A DNA stretch of 45,959 bases from positions 1-45,959 of the forward strand of contig JAEZJW010000024.1 in the NCBI GenBank assembly GCA_023415595.1, read 5' to 3'. The position numbers and the translations under genes were made by a program. This document shows positions 6,892 through 15,187 of this stretch, in pieces (within the stretch, counting starts at the first letter, position 1; every line of letters begins with the position of its first letter). The DNA comes from Bacillota bacterium (GTDB taxonomy: Bacteria; Bacillota; Clostridia; Lachnospirales; Lachnospiraceae). The notes beneath the pieces are model-generated. The model saw only the letters and a list, made by a program, of their open reading frames with translations. It made no database searches and was not told where the DNA came from.

Positions 6892-8574
6892 CTATTCCTG
6901 CTGTAAAAGCTCCATGACCTCTTTCACTGTGGCAGCCTTAAGGATCTGCTCTGCCAGCCTTCTTGAAGCCTGATAATCCATCGTCCTTAGGATGCTCTTA
7001 ATCTCAGCTACCGAATCGGGTGATACCGAGAATTCTTCCAGCCCCATACCCAGCAGTAAGCTTACAGCCCTGGGATTACCTGCAAATTCTCCGCACATAG
7101 CTACCTTTCTATGATTTTTAAATCCGGTCTCTATAACACTTTGGATACTCTTTAATACGGCGGGATGGAAATGATTATACAGATTGGAGGTCTTGGGGTT
7201 ATTCCGGTCTGTTGCCAGCAGATACTGCGTCAGATCATTGGTGCCGATACTGAAGAAATCTGCCTGTTTTGCAAAGTTGTCGATATTGATGACAGCTGCC
7301 GGAGTTTCTATCATAATTCCCACTTCCATATCCTCCTGAAATGGCAGACCCTCGTCCCTCAATTCCTGTTTGCACTGCTCTATCAGCTTCTTTCCCTGAT
7401 TCAACTCCTCCAGAGAAGTAATCATTGGGAACATAATTTTTATTTTTCCGTAATTTCCTGCTCTTAGGATTGCCCTCAGCTGCGTTTTGAAGATACCGGT
7501 CAGCTCCAGGCTGATGCGTATCCCCCGCCAACCAAGAAACGGGTTTTCTTCCCCACCGAGATGGTAGTAAGGTAATTCTTTGTCCCCTCCAATGTCCAGG
7601 GTGCGAATAATAACTTCCTCTTTGAATAACTCTGCCGTCTGCTTATACGCCAGGAACTGCTCCTCCTCCGATGGGAATTGCTGCTTCTCCATATACAGGA
7701 ATTCACTTCTGAACAGACCTATTCCATCGGCTGATCGGCGATATGCCTGTTCCATCTCCTCCAGATTTCCCACATTGGCACATACTCTAATACTTCTTCC
7801 ATCCCTTGTTATGACCGGCAGACTGCTGTTCTCCTCCATCTGCTTTTTGTTTCGCAGGTAATCAACCCTTCTACTCTCATATTGTTTTAGAACAGCTTCC
7901 TCCGGAGACAGGATCAGCTGTCCTTCTTCGGAATCGAGAATCAGGATTTCCCCGGTACTTATTTCCTTCCTGATATTTGTAACGCCGGTCAACATAGGAA
8001 TTCCTTTTTGGCCTGCTAAGATGCCGGCGTGACTGGAAGCTCCCCCAAGCTCTGTAATGATACCGATCACAACCTCCGGATCCAGCAAAGCAATATCGGA
8101 GGGAGCCAGCTCCTTAGCTGCAAGTATAATGTTCTCCTTAAACTCAGGCAGTCTCTGTTCCTCTACATTCTTCAGCGCACCCATGATCCTATGGCAGACA
8201 TCCCTGATATCATCCGCCCGTTCCTTCATATAATCATCATCCATGCTGTTGAAGATATCAGCTAATTCCTTCATGGTCTGATACAAAGCCTGTTCAGCAT
8301 TATTCTGCTTTCGAATTTTATCGGTAACAGAGGTGATCAGCATTGGGTCCCGTAACATCAGGAGATGTCCGGCAAAGATACCGGAGCTGTCAGCTAAATG
8401 CTTCATCCTGCCTTCTGCAGTCTGCAGAGCCTGTTGAAATCTGGCGATCTCCTTCTCTGCATCTTCCTCCCTGATCAAATATGCCGCCGGAGTCATATCT
8501 GGCTTCTCCCATAGATAAACTTTGCCAATGAGTACTCCTTTTGATGCAGCTTTATTTATGCTTATTGTCTTCAT
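6892..8574 (-). CDS. ptsI: Phosphoenolpyruvate-protein phosphotransferase (PTS enzyme I)
   Basis: Enzyme I takes phosphate from PEP and passes it to HPr, the first step of PTS sugar uptake. The 560-residue product has the HPr-binding N-terminal domain, the swivelling His domain with GGASSHAGI (phospho-His about residue 182), and the C-terminal PEP-binding barrel with GLFRSEFLY, GIMIETPAA, GTNDLTQYLLATDRNN and the active-site Cys in CGEFAGNP. Length fits the family. I chose the ATG at 8574 because GGAGGAG lies 3-8 nt before it; a longer frame from 8622 adds 16 unlikely residues. It is not next to ptsH here, as in many Clostridia. The - strand gene upstream is separated by hairpins, so it probably has its own promoter. 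Confidence 0.96.
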   Translation of the reverse strand: MKTISINKAASKGVLIGKVYLWEKPDMTPAAYLIREEDAEKEIARFQQALQTAEGRMKHLADSSGIFAGHLLMLRDPMLITSVTDKIRKQNNAEQALYQTMKELADIFNSMDDDYMKERADDIRDVCHRIMGALKNVEEQRLPEFKENIILAAKELAPSDIALLDPEVVIGIITELGGASSHAGILAGQKGIPMLTGVTNIRKEISTGEILILDSEEGQLILSPEEAVLKQYESRRVDYLRNKKQMEENSSLPVITRDGRSIRVCANVGNLEEMEQAYRRSADGIGLFRSEFLYMEKQQFPSEEEQFLAYKQTAELFKEEVIIRTLDIGGDKELPYYHLGGEENPFLGWRGIRISLELTGIFKTQLRAILRAGNYGKIKIMFPMITSLEELNQGKKLIEQCKQELRDEGLPFQEDMEVGIMIETPAAVINIDNFAKQADFFSIGTNDLTQYLLATDRNNPKTSNLYNHFHPAVLKSIQSVIETGFKNHRKVAMCGEFAGNPRAVSLLLGMGLEEFSVSPDSVAEIKSILRTMDYQASRRLAEQILKAATVKEVMELLQQE

Positions 8575-8700
8575 AGGCTCCTCCATCCACATCCACTGCA
8601 AAGGTTTATTGTAGCAGATCACATTCTATGTCCGCCTCTTACTATATTTTACCACACTTATGCAAGGGTAAAAAGGGGGGATCATAATTCATATCGAAAC

Positions 8701-8737
8701 AGGGGCAGTATCATTCGGTCCGAAGGATACTGCCCCT
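8701..8737. terminator. Strong hairpin between the Gly-Pro protein gene and ptsI
   Basis: AGGGGCAGTATC (8701-8712) and GATACTGCCCCT (8726-8737) form a perfect 12-bp stem. On the - strand it follows the Gly-Pro-rich gene; the next bases are GTTTCGATATG, so the T tract is weak. Confidence 0.6.
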
Positions 8738-8750
8738 ATCATAATACATG

Positions 8751-8785
8751 ATTAATGAATGCCTGCCAGGCTGGCATTCATTAAT
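8751..8785. terminator. Second hairpin after the Gly-Pro protein gene
   Basis: ATTAATGAATGCC (8751-8763) pairs perfectly with GGCATTCATTAAT (8773-8785) around a short loop. It starts 14 nt past the stop of the - strand Gly-Pro gene. No T tract follows, so it may protect the mRNA 3' end rather than terminate. Confidence 0.5.
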
Positions 8786-8799
8786 AGAACAATATTCAT

Positions 8800-9378
8800 T
8801 TAAAAGCAGCGGAAGAACAGGATTCTGTTAACGTTAATCCTGTCAAATTCCCAACGGTTTCTCCTCCAGCGGAAGCCTTCGATAAACGAACCTCTGATAT
8901 TGATCGGGTAGAACCAAAAGCTATTGCCGTTAAACAGCCAGATGAAAGTAAATTGGTTTATGCATCTTCTAAAATTACCCGGACGGCGGAAGAACTCACC
9001 CATACCGAAACGATCGCGATCCCTATCTCTGTCACGGTCTCTGTCATCAGGACGTCCGGAAAACGGTTGGCTCTCCATCGTGGGAAGCTGGGGAGTAAAA
9101 TTAGGCGGAGCAGACATCGGCTGTCCACCCATGCCCTGGCCGGGAGGTGTCGGTACAGGTCCTCTGCCAGGCATACCTACGGGTCCTCTTCCAGGTGCTC
9201 CACCGGGTCCTCTGCCAGGTGTTCCACCCGGACCTACGCCCGGTCCACCACCGGGACCCATACCCGGGAAACCTCCGGGACCCATACCTGGGAAGCCTCC
9301 GGGAGTGAATTGCTGCTTCTTTATCTCATTATTCTGTTCCTCATTCTTTTGATACCTGTTATAATAATCGTTGTTCAA
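8800..9378 (-). CDS. Gly-Pro repeat protein, surface or spore-coat-like
   Basis: The product has three parts. An N-terminal polar segment (LNNDYYNRYQKNEEQ) leads into about six copies of an 8-residue repeat of the type GGxPGxGP, a collagen-like low-complexity stretch, then an Asp-Arg alternating run (DRDRDRDR), and finally a compact aromatic domain of about 55 residues (CINQFTFIWLFNGNSFWFY to ILFFRCF). I recall similar aromatic C-terminal domains in other Clostridia, where the proteins are unannotated or called spore-coat-like. There is no signal peptide. I chose TTG at 9378 because AAAGAGG lies 7 nt before it; the frame is open to a GTG at 9408. Coat or surface role is inference. Confidence 0.72.
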   Translation of the reverse strand: MNNDYYNRYQKNEEQNNEIKKQQFTPGGFPGMGPGGFPGMGPGGGPGVGPGGTPGRGPGGAPGRGPVGMPGRGPVPTPPGQGMGGQPMSAPPNFTPQLPTMESQPFSGRPDDRDRDRDRDRDRFGMGEFFRRPGNFRRCINQFTFIWLFNGNSFWFYPINIRGSFIEGFRWRRNRWEFDRINVNRILFFRCF

Positions 9379-9456
9379 ACTGATACCTCTTTCTGCATAA
9401 ATGTTCACATAACATTTTATGACAGACGGACGGAAAGGTGAAACGAAATATCCTGT

Positions 9457-9485
9457 TTGACATTTTTCTAAGTTAGCTACATAAT
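9457..9485 (+). promoter_or_regulatory. Promoter of the DUF89 gene
   Basis: TTGACA (9457-9462), a 17-bp spacer and CATAAT (9480-9485) lie 38 nt before the start codon, on the strand divergent from the Gly-Pro gene. Confidence 0.75.
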
Positions 9486-9523
9486 GGAAGAGATTTCATA
9501 AAACTAACCATGAAGGAGATTAT

Positions 9524-10402
9524 ATGAAGCTGAGTGCTTACTGCATGTTTTGTCTGGTACAGAGACAGGAGGAAAATATACGCCATCTGGGGGATGAGAA
9601 TTTAAAATCAGAATATATGAGGGAGGTGCTTAGGATCATCGCAGCTTCCCCGGAAGATGTAACTGCACCGGTGGTTGTTGCAGAAATCAACCGTCTTCAT
9701 CAGGATTATTTCGGAGCTGCTTATAGCTTTGATCAGCTGAAGGAAGAATATAATAAGCTTATGCTGAAGGAAGAACTCTGGATACATAACATAATCACAG
9801 CCTCCGAGGATCCGCTCCTTACTGCAATCAAATTCGCCCGTGTCGGGAATTATATCGATTTTGGAGCTATGGGCTCCATTCAAACGGATAAGCTTAAGTC
9901 TCTTCTTGATTCCGCCAAAGAGGAGGAGCTTTCCCTAACAGAATATATTAACTTCAGAAATGACCTACAGAGGGCCGAGCGGCTTGTATACCTGACTGAT
10001 AATTGCGGAGAGATTGTACTCGATAAGCTCTTGATCATTATAATGAAGGAGCTGTATCCTTCCCTCGACGTTACCGTGATTGTCCGCGGGAAACCGGTTC
10101 TGAATGATGCCACCCCGGAGGATGCGATGATGGTGGGATTGACCTCCGTCACAAGAGTAATCGGAAATGGCACTCAGGTAGCAGGAACTCAGCTTAATGC
10201 GGTAAGCGAGGAAGCCGGGCGGATCATTGAAGCTGCGGATATCATCATCTCCAAGGGGCAGGGGAATTTTGAAACGCTCCATGGCTGCGGCAGAAATGTC
10301 TACTATATGTTCCTATGTAAATGTGACTGGTTCGTAAACCGCTTTGGCCTGGAACGTTATAAAGGCGTATTCATAAACGAGAAAAATGTAACGATAGCAT
10401 AG
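9524..10402 (+). CDS. DUF89 (ARMT1-like) metal-dependent phosphatase
   Basis: 292 residues. The C-terminal half carries the DUF89 signature set: YLTDNCGEIVLDKL (metal and phosphate site), VRGKPVLNDAT, and SKGQGNFETL near the end. An N-terminal CxxC (YCMFCLVQRQ) is typical of the archaeal and bacterial subfamily and may bind metal or structure the fold. Family members are metal-dependent phosphatases that remove damaged or unwanted phosphometabolites (known for the family); the substrate of this one is not shown. ATG has GAAGGAGA close before it. It is transcribed alone from a good promoter and ends at a bidirectional terminator. Confidence 0.85.
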   Translation: MKLSAYCMFCLVQRQEENIRHLGDENLKSEYMREVLRIIAASPEDVTAPVVVAEINRLHQDYFGAAYSFDQLKEEYNKLMLKEELWIHNIITASEDPLLTAIKFARVGNYIDFGAMGSIQTDKLKSLLDSAKEEELSLTEYINFRNDLQRAERLVYLTDNCGEIVLDKLLIIIMKELYPSLDVTVIVRGKPVLNDATPEDAMMVGLTSVTRVIGNGTQVAGTQLNAVSEEAGRIIEAADIIISKGQGNFETLHGCGRNVYYMFLCKCDWFVNRFGLERYKGVFINEKNVTIA

Positions 10403-10412
10403 AGGATAAGAA

Positions 10413-10450
10413 AAAAGATTCCGGGATCATCATGTATCCCGGAATCTTTT
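10413..10450. terminator. Bidirectional terminator
   Basis: AAAAGATTCCGGGAT (10413-10427) and ATCCCGGAATCTTTT (10436-10450) form a 15-bp stem that carries its own A and T tracts, between two convergent genes. Confidence 0.9.
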
Positions 10451-10513
10451 GGTTATCCGCTAACGCAATATAGGGAGTATGTCTGTTAACTGACAGAATA
10501 TTTATGTCATCCG

Positions 10514-11368
10514 TTACTCAGCTTTCTTCCTGACCGGAATCCATATCTCGGCTGAATAGTCTAACTTATCACACTCGTCGGGATAGAGTTCAAAGTCAAT
10601 ATCCCCGGTAGGTTCAAACTCTGACTGAGGGAAGAACTCAGAATAGATCCTGTGGTTCAATTCCCGGACTGCACTAGGCATAGGACCCACACATCTGAAT
10701 ACTACCCAGGTATGTGCCGAGAGGTTCCATACCTCATACCCCTTCGGTGCTACGGTATCCTTGGGACATTCTATACCGATTCCATAACGGAAGGTCTTCT
10801 CACTCTCGGGTGCACACAGTCCGAGCAGCTCATTCTTAATCCCATGCTTGCACAGCACCTGTAAGGTACCATCCTTGTTACTCTCAGCCCAGAACTCAGG
10901 GACTAAACTTTCGCAGGTTTCCATCAGAAAGCTCTTTGTCTTCACCAGCACGTGAAAGCTGTCCTTTTTAGCAATTTGGTATTCCATAATTTTACCACCC
11001 TTCAAGGTTAATGATATTGACAGGCGTTTGAAGGACTTAAGAATCACACCCTCCTTACGGGCTTCCGAAGGAGTTACCCCATGGAACCGGGTAAATGCTT
11101 TCGTAAAGCTCTCAGGAGAATCATATCCATATTTCAGAGCGACATCGATTACCTTCGCATGCGCAACAGATAGCTCCTCGCCGGCCTGAGACAGCCTCCT
11201 GTTACGGATGTACTCACCGACCGTCATATCCGTCAGGATATTAAAGGTCCGCTGGAAGTGAAAGCTTGAGGAGTATGCCCGCTCTGCTACCTCAGCATAG
11301 TCTATCTCCTCCGTCAGATTCTCTTCCATGTAGTCAATCGCTCTTTGGATACCTCTGATCCAATCCAT
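10514..11368 (-). CDS. AraC-family regulator with GyrI-like effector domain
   Basis: Residues ~5-105 hold the two AraC helix-turn-helices (DYAEVAERAYSSSFHFQRTF and DVALKYGYDSPESFTKAFTRFHGVTPSEAR). The C-terminal ~155 residues are a GyrI/BmrR-type effector-binding domain (IAKKDSFHVLVKT..., YEVWNLSAHTWVVF, PTGDIDFELY). This order, DNA-binding domain first, matches Rob and SoxS-plus-GyrI proteins that bind hydrophobic small molecules. AAGGAGG lies just before the ATG. No adjacent transporter or enzyme shares its transcript, so the target is unknown; multidrug sensing is the family-based guess. Confidence 0.93.
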   Translation of the reverse strand: MDWIRGIQRAIDYMEENLTEEIDYAEVAERAYSSSFHFQRTFNILTDMTVGEYIRNRRLSQAGEELSVAHAKVIDVALKYGYDSPESFTKAFTRFHGVTPSEARKEGVILKSFKRLSISLTLKGGKIMEYQIAKKDSFHVLVKTKSFLMETCESLVPEFWAESNKDGTLQVLCKHGIKNELLGLCAPESEKTFRYGIGIECPKDTVAPKGYEVWNLSAHTWVVFRCVGPMPSAVRELNHRIYSEFFPQSEFEPTGDIDFELYPDECDKLDYSAEIWIPVRKKAE

Positions 11369-11507
11369 ACAAACCTCCTTGATGCCTGCTACGGCATCTC
11401 ATATTGCTCACTACTCACCTGTCATCCTAAGAATAACACCTCAAGGGGAATTCTTCCTGTCATTCCGTGCTTTTATCTGTCCGAATGGTATTTGATTTAC
11501 TTTTATC

Positions 11508-12518
11508 TTAACTCAGCTTTCTAATATCGATACCGCCGCTAGTTGTTTTAATTGTATAAGGTGCATTGCTTTCGTTCTGTGTAGTTACCGGTATTTCGCA
11601 ATCGAAGCTGCCGGATACAGTCTTCTTGTATAAGTTAAAGCCTTCAAACGAGGGCATCGTTAAATTAACTTCACCGGATACAGTTTTGATATGGAAGCCT
11701 GTGGGGATAGCCTGGTCAGTAACGTTGATTGATCCCGAGGTACTATTTGCCTGCATCTCCTCATAGCTTCCCTGGAAGGAAATATCACCGGATACCGTAT
11801 CGAACTGCAGCTGCTTGGTTGCAACATCCGAGAACCTAACGGAACCCGAGGTAGAGTGAGCAGAAACATCCTCCGTATCCAGACCTTCTGTTTTAATTTC
11901 TCCGGATACTGTCTTTAGGGTTATCTTCGGAATATGGATGCTATTAAGCTCAAGTGTTCCTGAGGTGGATTTAAAATCACCCGTATCTGCACTGAGCTCT
12001 GATAGATATCCTTCACCGGATACTGTCTTTACCTGAATAGAGCCTGCCTGAAGGTCTGTCACCTCTGCGGCTGCTGATACACAGTCCAGTGTAAAATCAT
12101 TTAAATCTGCTGCTAATTCCTCCGGCAGAAATACCTCCAGCTTCTTGGAGGGCATGGGATCAAACCAGCGCCATTTCTTATCACTGTAGCTTACAGCCAT
12201 AGTATTGCCGTTCACGGAATAGATCAGCTTCTCATCCTTATCCAAGCTTCGCTGAGCATATTCCACCAACTGGATCTCATTACCGTCATAAGGGGTCACC
12301 GTAACCCTCCCTGCAGTCCAGTTAATATTGATACTGTCTACATCGGCCACTTCTATTTGGTATCTTCCTTCTTCTTCATAGGGTCCGTGTAAATTCTCCA
12401 TTCCGAACACATGAAGGAAGCGGAAATTATTCCCCAGTAAGAACCAGATTGCCAGCCCCATGAAAACGAGGAAAACAATCAGCCAACAAACAATTTGTAC
12501 TACTTTATACTTATTCAT
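11508..12518 (-). CDS. Membrane-anchored DUF4097 beta-repeat protein
   Basis: One N-terminal membrane segment (about residues 6-29) is followed by an external domain of repeated beta-strands with the recurring words KTVSGE, STSGS and DTVSGD every 20 residues or so; this is the DUF4097 'toast-rack' beta-helix. Family members are membrane-bound and of unclear function; they often lie, as here, behind a PadR regulator and a permease-prefix protein. I chose the ATG at 12518, which has GGAGG before it; the frame is open to 12617 but the extra 33 residues cover an intercistronic hairpin. Third gene of its operon. Confidence 0.85.
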   Translation of the reverse strand: MNKYKVVQIVCWLIVFLVFMGLAIWFLLGNNFRFLHVFGMENLHGPYEEEGRYQIEVADVDSININWTAGRVTVTPYDGNEIQLVEYAQRSLDKDEKLIYSVNGNTMAVSYSDKKWRWFDPMPSKKLEVFLPEELAADLNDFTLDCVSAAAEVTDLQAGSIQVKTVSGEGYLSELSADTGDFKSTSGTLELNSIHIPKITLKTVSGEIKTEGLDTEDVSAHSTSGSVRFSDVATKQLQFDTVSGDISFQGSYEEMQANSTSGSINVTDQAIPTGFHIKTVSGEVNLTMPSFEGFNLYKKTVSGSFDCEIPVTTQNESNAPYTIKTTSGGIDIRKLS

Positions 12519-12547
12519 ATAACCTCCATGAATCTTTTTATAATCCG

Positions 12548-12591
12548 GAAGAACAAGGAGTAAGTACCACTGTGCGAGACTCCAGTTCTTC
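12548..12591 (-). other. Intercistronic hairpin in the PadR operon
   Basis: GAAGAAC (12548-12554) pairs with GTTCTTC (12585-12591), and GGAGT (12557-12561) with ACTCC (12579-12583). It lies between the permease-prefix gene and the DUF4097 gene, with no T tract, so it may set mRNA stability between them. Confidence 0.45.
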
Positions 12592-12618
12592 TTAAGTGAG
12601 GGTGCTTTACCCCTCACA

Positions 12619-13266
12619 TTACTTTCTAATCGAAGTAAAAATATTAATCAATGCTTCAATCGCTACACCGATTACAAAGATAATCCAGGTGATATGCCAT
12701 GCATAGCTTGAGAAGCTGATGATAAAGTAAAGTGCCAGAATCATACTCCAAAGTGCCACTGAAACAGATATTCTGGTGGTTCTACGGTCTGCCCTGTTTG
12801 TTTTCCATGCTTTAAATTCCTCGACCATAGTGTCTTCTACTTTCTCATAATTTGGTTTTGTCATACCATTATAAATCAGGATTCCGGTGGCAAAGGTTAT
12901 GATTACGATAAAACCGATGACACCATTAAAAAAGTAGAACGGGTTTCCCAGAAAAATCAATATCGGCACGATGGACAGGATATAGAGCATCACTGCGATT
13001 GAGGTCAGCATAGCGGACTTCTGCTTGTTCGCAGCCAAAGCAGCCGTATTCTTGACTTTATTCATATCACTCACCAGTTCGTTGATGTCTCCGATCCCGG
13101 CAACTGCAATGTTAAAGGCTGCCTCCTCGCTCTTTCCCTCGTTAATCAGATCCATATATTTCTCTATCAGGTTCTGAAGCATCTCTTCTTTTAATTCTAC
13201 GACATTTTTGGTCTGTGGCGCATCCTGAAACAGACCGTCAACATACCTGCGAAGCTTTTCATCCAT
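12619..13266 (-). CDS. Permease-prefix (HAAS/DUF1700-like) membrane protein
   Basis: 215 residues. The first ~75 form the helical permease-prefix or HAAS signalling domain (LRRYVDGLFQDAP..., ELKEEMLQNLIEKYMDL, EAAFNIAVAGIGDINELV). Four membrane segments follow (about residues 85-104, 108-128, 163-183 and 187-205). HAAS domains are known partners of PadR-type regulators encoded next to them. The gene begins inside the end of padR (8-nt overlap), so the pair is translationally coupled. It probably passes an envelope signal to PadR or modulates the DUF4097 protein; that is inference. Confidence 0.82.
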   Translation of the reverse strand: MDEKLRRYVDGLFQDAPQTKNVVELKEEMLQNLIEKYMDLINEGKSEEAAFNIAVAGIGDINELVSDMNKVKNTAALAANKQKSAMLTSIAVMLYILSIVPILIFLGNPFYFFNGVIGFIVIITFATGILIYNGMTKPNYEKVEDTMVEEFKAWKTNRADRRTTRISVSVALWSMILALYFIISFSSYAWHITWIIFVIGVAIEALINIFTSIRK

Positions 13267-13603
13267 TACTTCCTACCTCCGATTCAATCAAACTATCAAT
13301 CATTGCTTTTGCACTCTTCCAGTCCTTCATAAGCTGTATATAGGTATCTTTTCCTGCCTCCGTTATCTTGTAATATCTTCTCCGTGCCCCGGTTGTCTCG
13401 TCTCCCCAATAGGAAAGGATATGGCCTGCCTCCTCCAGCCTCCGAAAGGCTGAGTACAGGGTTGCTTCCTTAAGCTCATACCGTCCGCCCGTCTTCTGCT
13501 GAATTGCCTTATTAATTTCATAGCCATAGCTGTCACCTGCGATCAATTGGGCAAGAATGATTGTATCCGTATGTCCTCTGATCAGATCTGCTGCGATTGA
13601 CAA
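13259..13603 (-). CDS. PadR-family transcriptional regulator
   Basis: 114 residues forming one winged helix domain with the PadR features: DTIILAQLIAGDSYGYEINKAIQQKTGG, then LKEATLYSAFRRLEEAGHI, the wing with GARRRYYKITEAGK, and a C-terminal helix for dimerisation. It is the short PadR subfamily-2 type. First gene of a three-gene operon with a HAAS membrane protein and a DUF4097 protein. The promoter carries an inverted repeat over the -35 and spacer, which fits self-repression. Confidence 0.95.
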   Translation of the reverse strand: MSIAADLIRGHTDTIILAQLIAGDSYGYEINKAIQQKTGGRYELKEATLYSAFRRLEEAGHILSYWGDETTGARRRYYKITEAGKDTYIQLMKDWKSAKAMIDSLIESEVGSNG

Positions 13604-13643
13604 TATATCATCTCCTTTATTTGTAATTATTTCCTGTAGTTAC

Positions 13644-13684
13644 ACAATATCATAATATACCTCGCCTGTCAAGGTATATATTAT
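13644..13684 (-). promoter_or_regulatory. PadR operon promoter and operator
   Basis: On the - strand TTGACA (13672-13667), a 17-bp spacer and TATTGT (13649-13644). An inverted repeat, ATAATATACC (13652-13661) and GGTATATATTAT (13673-13684) with 11 nt between, spans the -35 and half the spacer, so a bound dimer would block polymerase. The rest of the 350-bp gene-free stretch 13604-13953 holds AT-rich sequence and the M42 terminator; nothing else is seen. Confidence 0.7.
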
Positions 13685-13796
13685 TATAAAGTAAATATTT
13701 TTTATTAGTATCGTACAAGCCAATATAACTTACCGTAAAACCCTTTTTGCGCGCAGTTATCCCGCTATAGTTCTTACCTTTTATCATAAATAATAG

Positions 13797-13861
13797 AAAA
13801 GCTATCCCTTCTGTTACATAACCGTCATTGTATGATGGTTCGTATCATTCGGATAGCTTCT
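13797..13861 (-). terminator. Branched terminator of the M42 peptidase gene
   Basis: GCTATCC (13801-13807) pairs with GGATAGC (13851-13857), extended by AGAA/TTCT. An inner stem AACCgTCAT/ATGAtGGTT lies inside. On the - strand it is followed by TTTTCTATTATTT. Confidence 0.65.
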
Positions 13862-13953
13862 GGTTTATTATCATTATTGTATCTCTTGAACACTAAAGTT
13901 TATGTCCCTTGGCTCTGTTCTTGCAAACCTAATTCTATCATGTTTTGCTCGGC

Positions 13954-14976
13954 CTATAGGATGTATGCCTTAAGCAGCTTCAGGGTATTCTCGAGTCCTC
14001 TCCTGTGGGTTCGCTCCATCCCATGGGAGGCATGAATTCCTTGTCCAATCAGAGCACCGCAGATATCATTACCGCCGCGGAGTGCTGAGGATACATCGGA
14101 ACCGTAATGAGGGAAGATGTCCACAGCATAATCAATCTCATTTTCCTTAGCCAGGGTAATCAGCCGGTTGGTCATCTCATAATCATAGGGACCGGTGGAA
14201 TCCTTAGCACAGATGGATACCTTATATTCGGAACCGTTAAGGTCGTCTCCGATTACACCCATATCCACCGCTAAAAACTCTGTAATCTCCTCCGGCAGCC
14301 AGCTGGCACCGAACCCAACCTCTTCATAATTACTGATCAGAAGCTTAAGGCTCTTCTTCGGAAGCCGTCCGGAATCGGACATCTCCTTTAACAGTCCGAG
14401 CAACACTGCTACGGATGCCTTATCATCCAGATGTCTGGATTTGATGAAGCCCTGCTCTGTATATTGGAATTTCGCATCGAAGCTGATATAATCGCCGTTG
14501 TTGATGCCCAGCTTCAGAACATCCTCTCTGCTTTCGACCAATTCGTCGATTCTGATCAGCATATTCCTGTCCGTTCGTTCAATGGTTTTCGCATCATCAT
14601 AGCTATGGATGGAATGGCTCTTGATCAGGATCGTTCCGGTATATACCCTTCCATCCCTTGTATGAATGCTACAATAGCTTCCCTCTATGCTGTGAATCGT
14701 ATATCCACCGACCAGGGTGAATTTCAGTGTTCCATCCCTATCGATGGATCGTACCATGGCACCAAGGGTATCTACATGGGCGGAAAGCCCTAAGGTTTCT
14801 TCTTCCTGCCCTCTCACCGTAATGATCAGCCCTCCCTTACGGCTTAATTCACAGGAATAACCGTAGCCTTCTGCCTCCGACTTCACAAAGGCCATAACCT
14901 CCTTGGTGAATCCGGAGGGACTCGGAATATTTACCAATTTCTCAATTGTCTGAATAATATAATCGATTGTCTCCAT
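13954..14976 (-). CDS. M42-family metalloaminopeptidase
   Basis: 340 residues with the M42 (glutamyl aminopeptidase, FrvX-like) metal ligands and base in order: AHVDTLGAMV (His 67), SRHLDDKASV (bridging Asp), NYEEVGFGAS (Glu pair), VDMGVIGDD (Asp), and GIHASHGMERTH (His). Family members are dinuclear zinc or cobalt cytosolic enzymes, usually dodecameric shells, that trim short peptides. No signal peptide. The ribosome site is weak (AGGT, 9 nt before ATG). It is probably transcribed from its own promoter in the 210-bp gap behind the GNAT gene, a gap that also holds a CCTCCTG/CAGGAGG inverted repeat (15128-15174). Exact peptide preference cannot be read from the sequence. Confidence 0.93.
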   Translation of the reverse strand: METIDYIIQTIEKLVNIPSPSGFTKEVMAFVKSEAEGYGYSCELSRKGGLIITVRGQEEETLGLSAHVDTLGAMVRSIDRDGTLKFTLVGGYTIHSIEGSYCSIHTRDGRVYTGTILIKSHSIHSYDDAKTIERTDRNMLIRIDELVESREDVLKLGINNGDYISFDAKFQYTEQGFIKSRHLDDKASVAVLLGLLKEMSDSGRLPKKSLKLLISNYEEVGFGASWLPEEITEFLAVDMGVIGDDLNGSEYKVSICAKDSTGPYDYEMTNRLITLAKENEIDYAVDIFPHYGSDVSSALRGGNDICGALIGQGIHASHGMERTHRRGLENTLKLLKAYIL

Positions 14977-15187
14977 CGTCTGTTTACCTGATATCGCTAT
15001 CTATCATCCTATCGTTAGATATCATTATCACCGGATATTATAGTATCGCAGATATCATTGCTCCTTTCTATTCTTCCTATGTATGCATTCTTCCGTTGTA
15101 ACAAAGAGATCGCCACCCGTTCATCTTCCTCCTGCTTATCTGTACTATAATATTCTTCATAGAAGATCAGGAGGGCAGATCTTTGTA

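Noticed and set aside
9040..9080. Asp-Arg run as an RNA-binding RD domain
   Set aside because: Only a short simple-sequence run in a low-complexity protein; no supporting RNA-binding domain.
8924..9352. 142- and 162-residue open frames on the + strand over the Gly-Pro gene
   Set aside because: They are mirror frames of a GC-rich repeat; the - strand frame has the ribosome site and a sensible repeat and aromatic domain.
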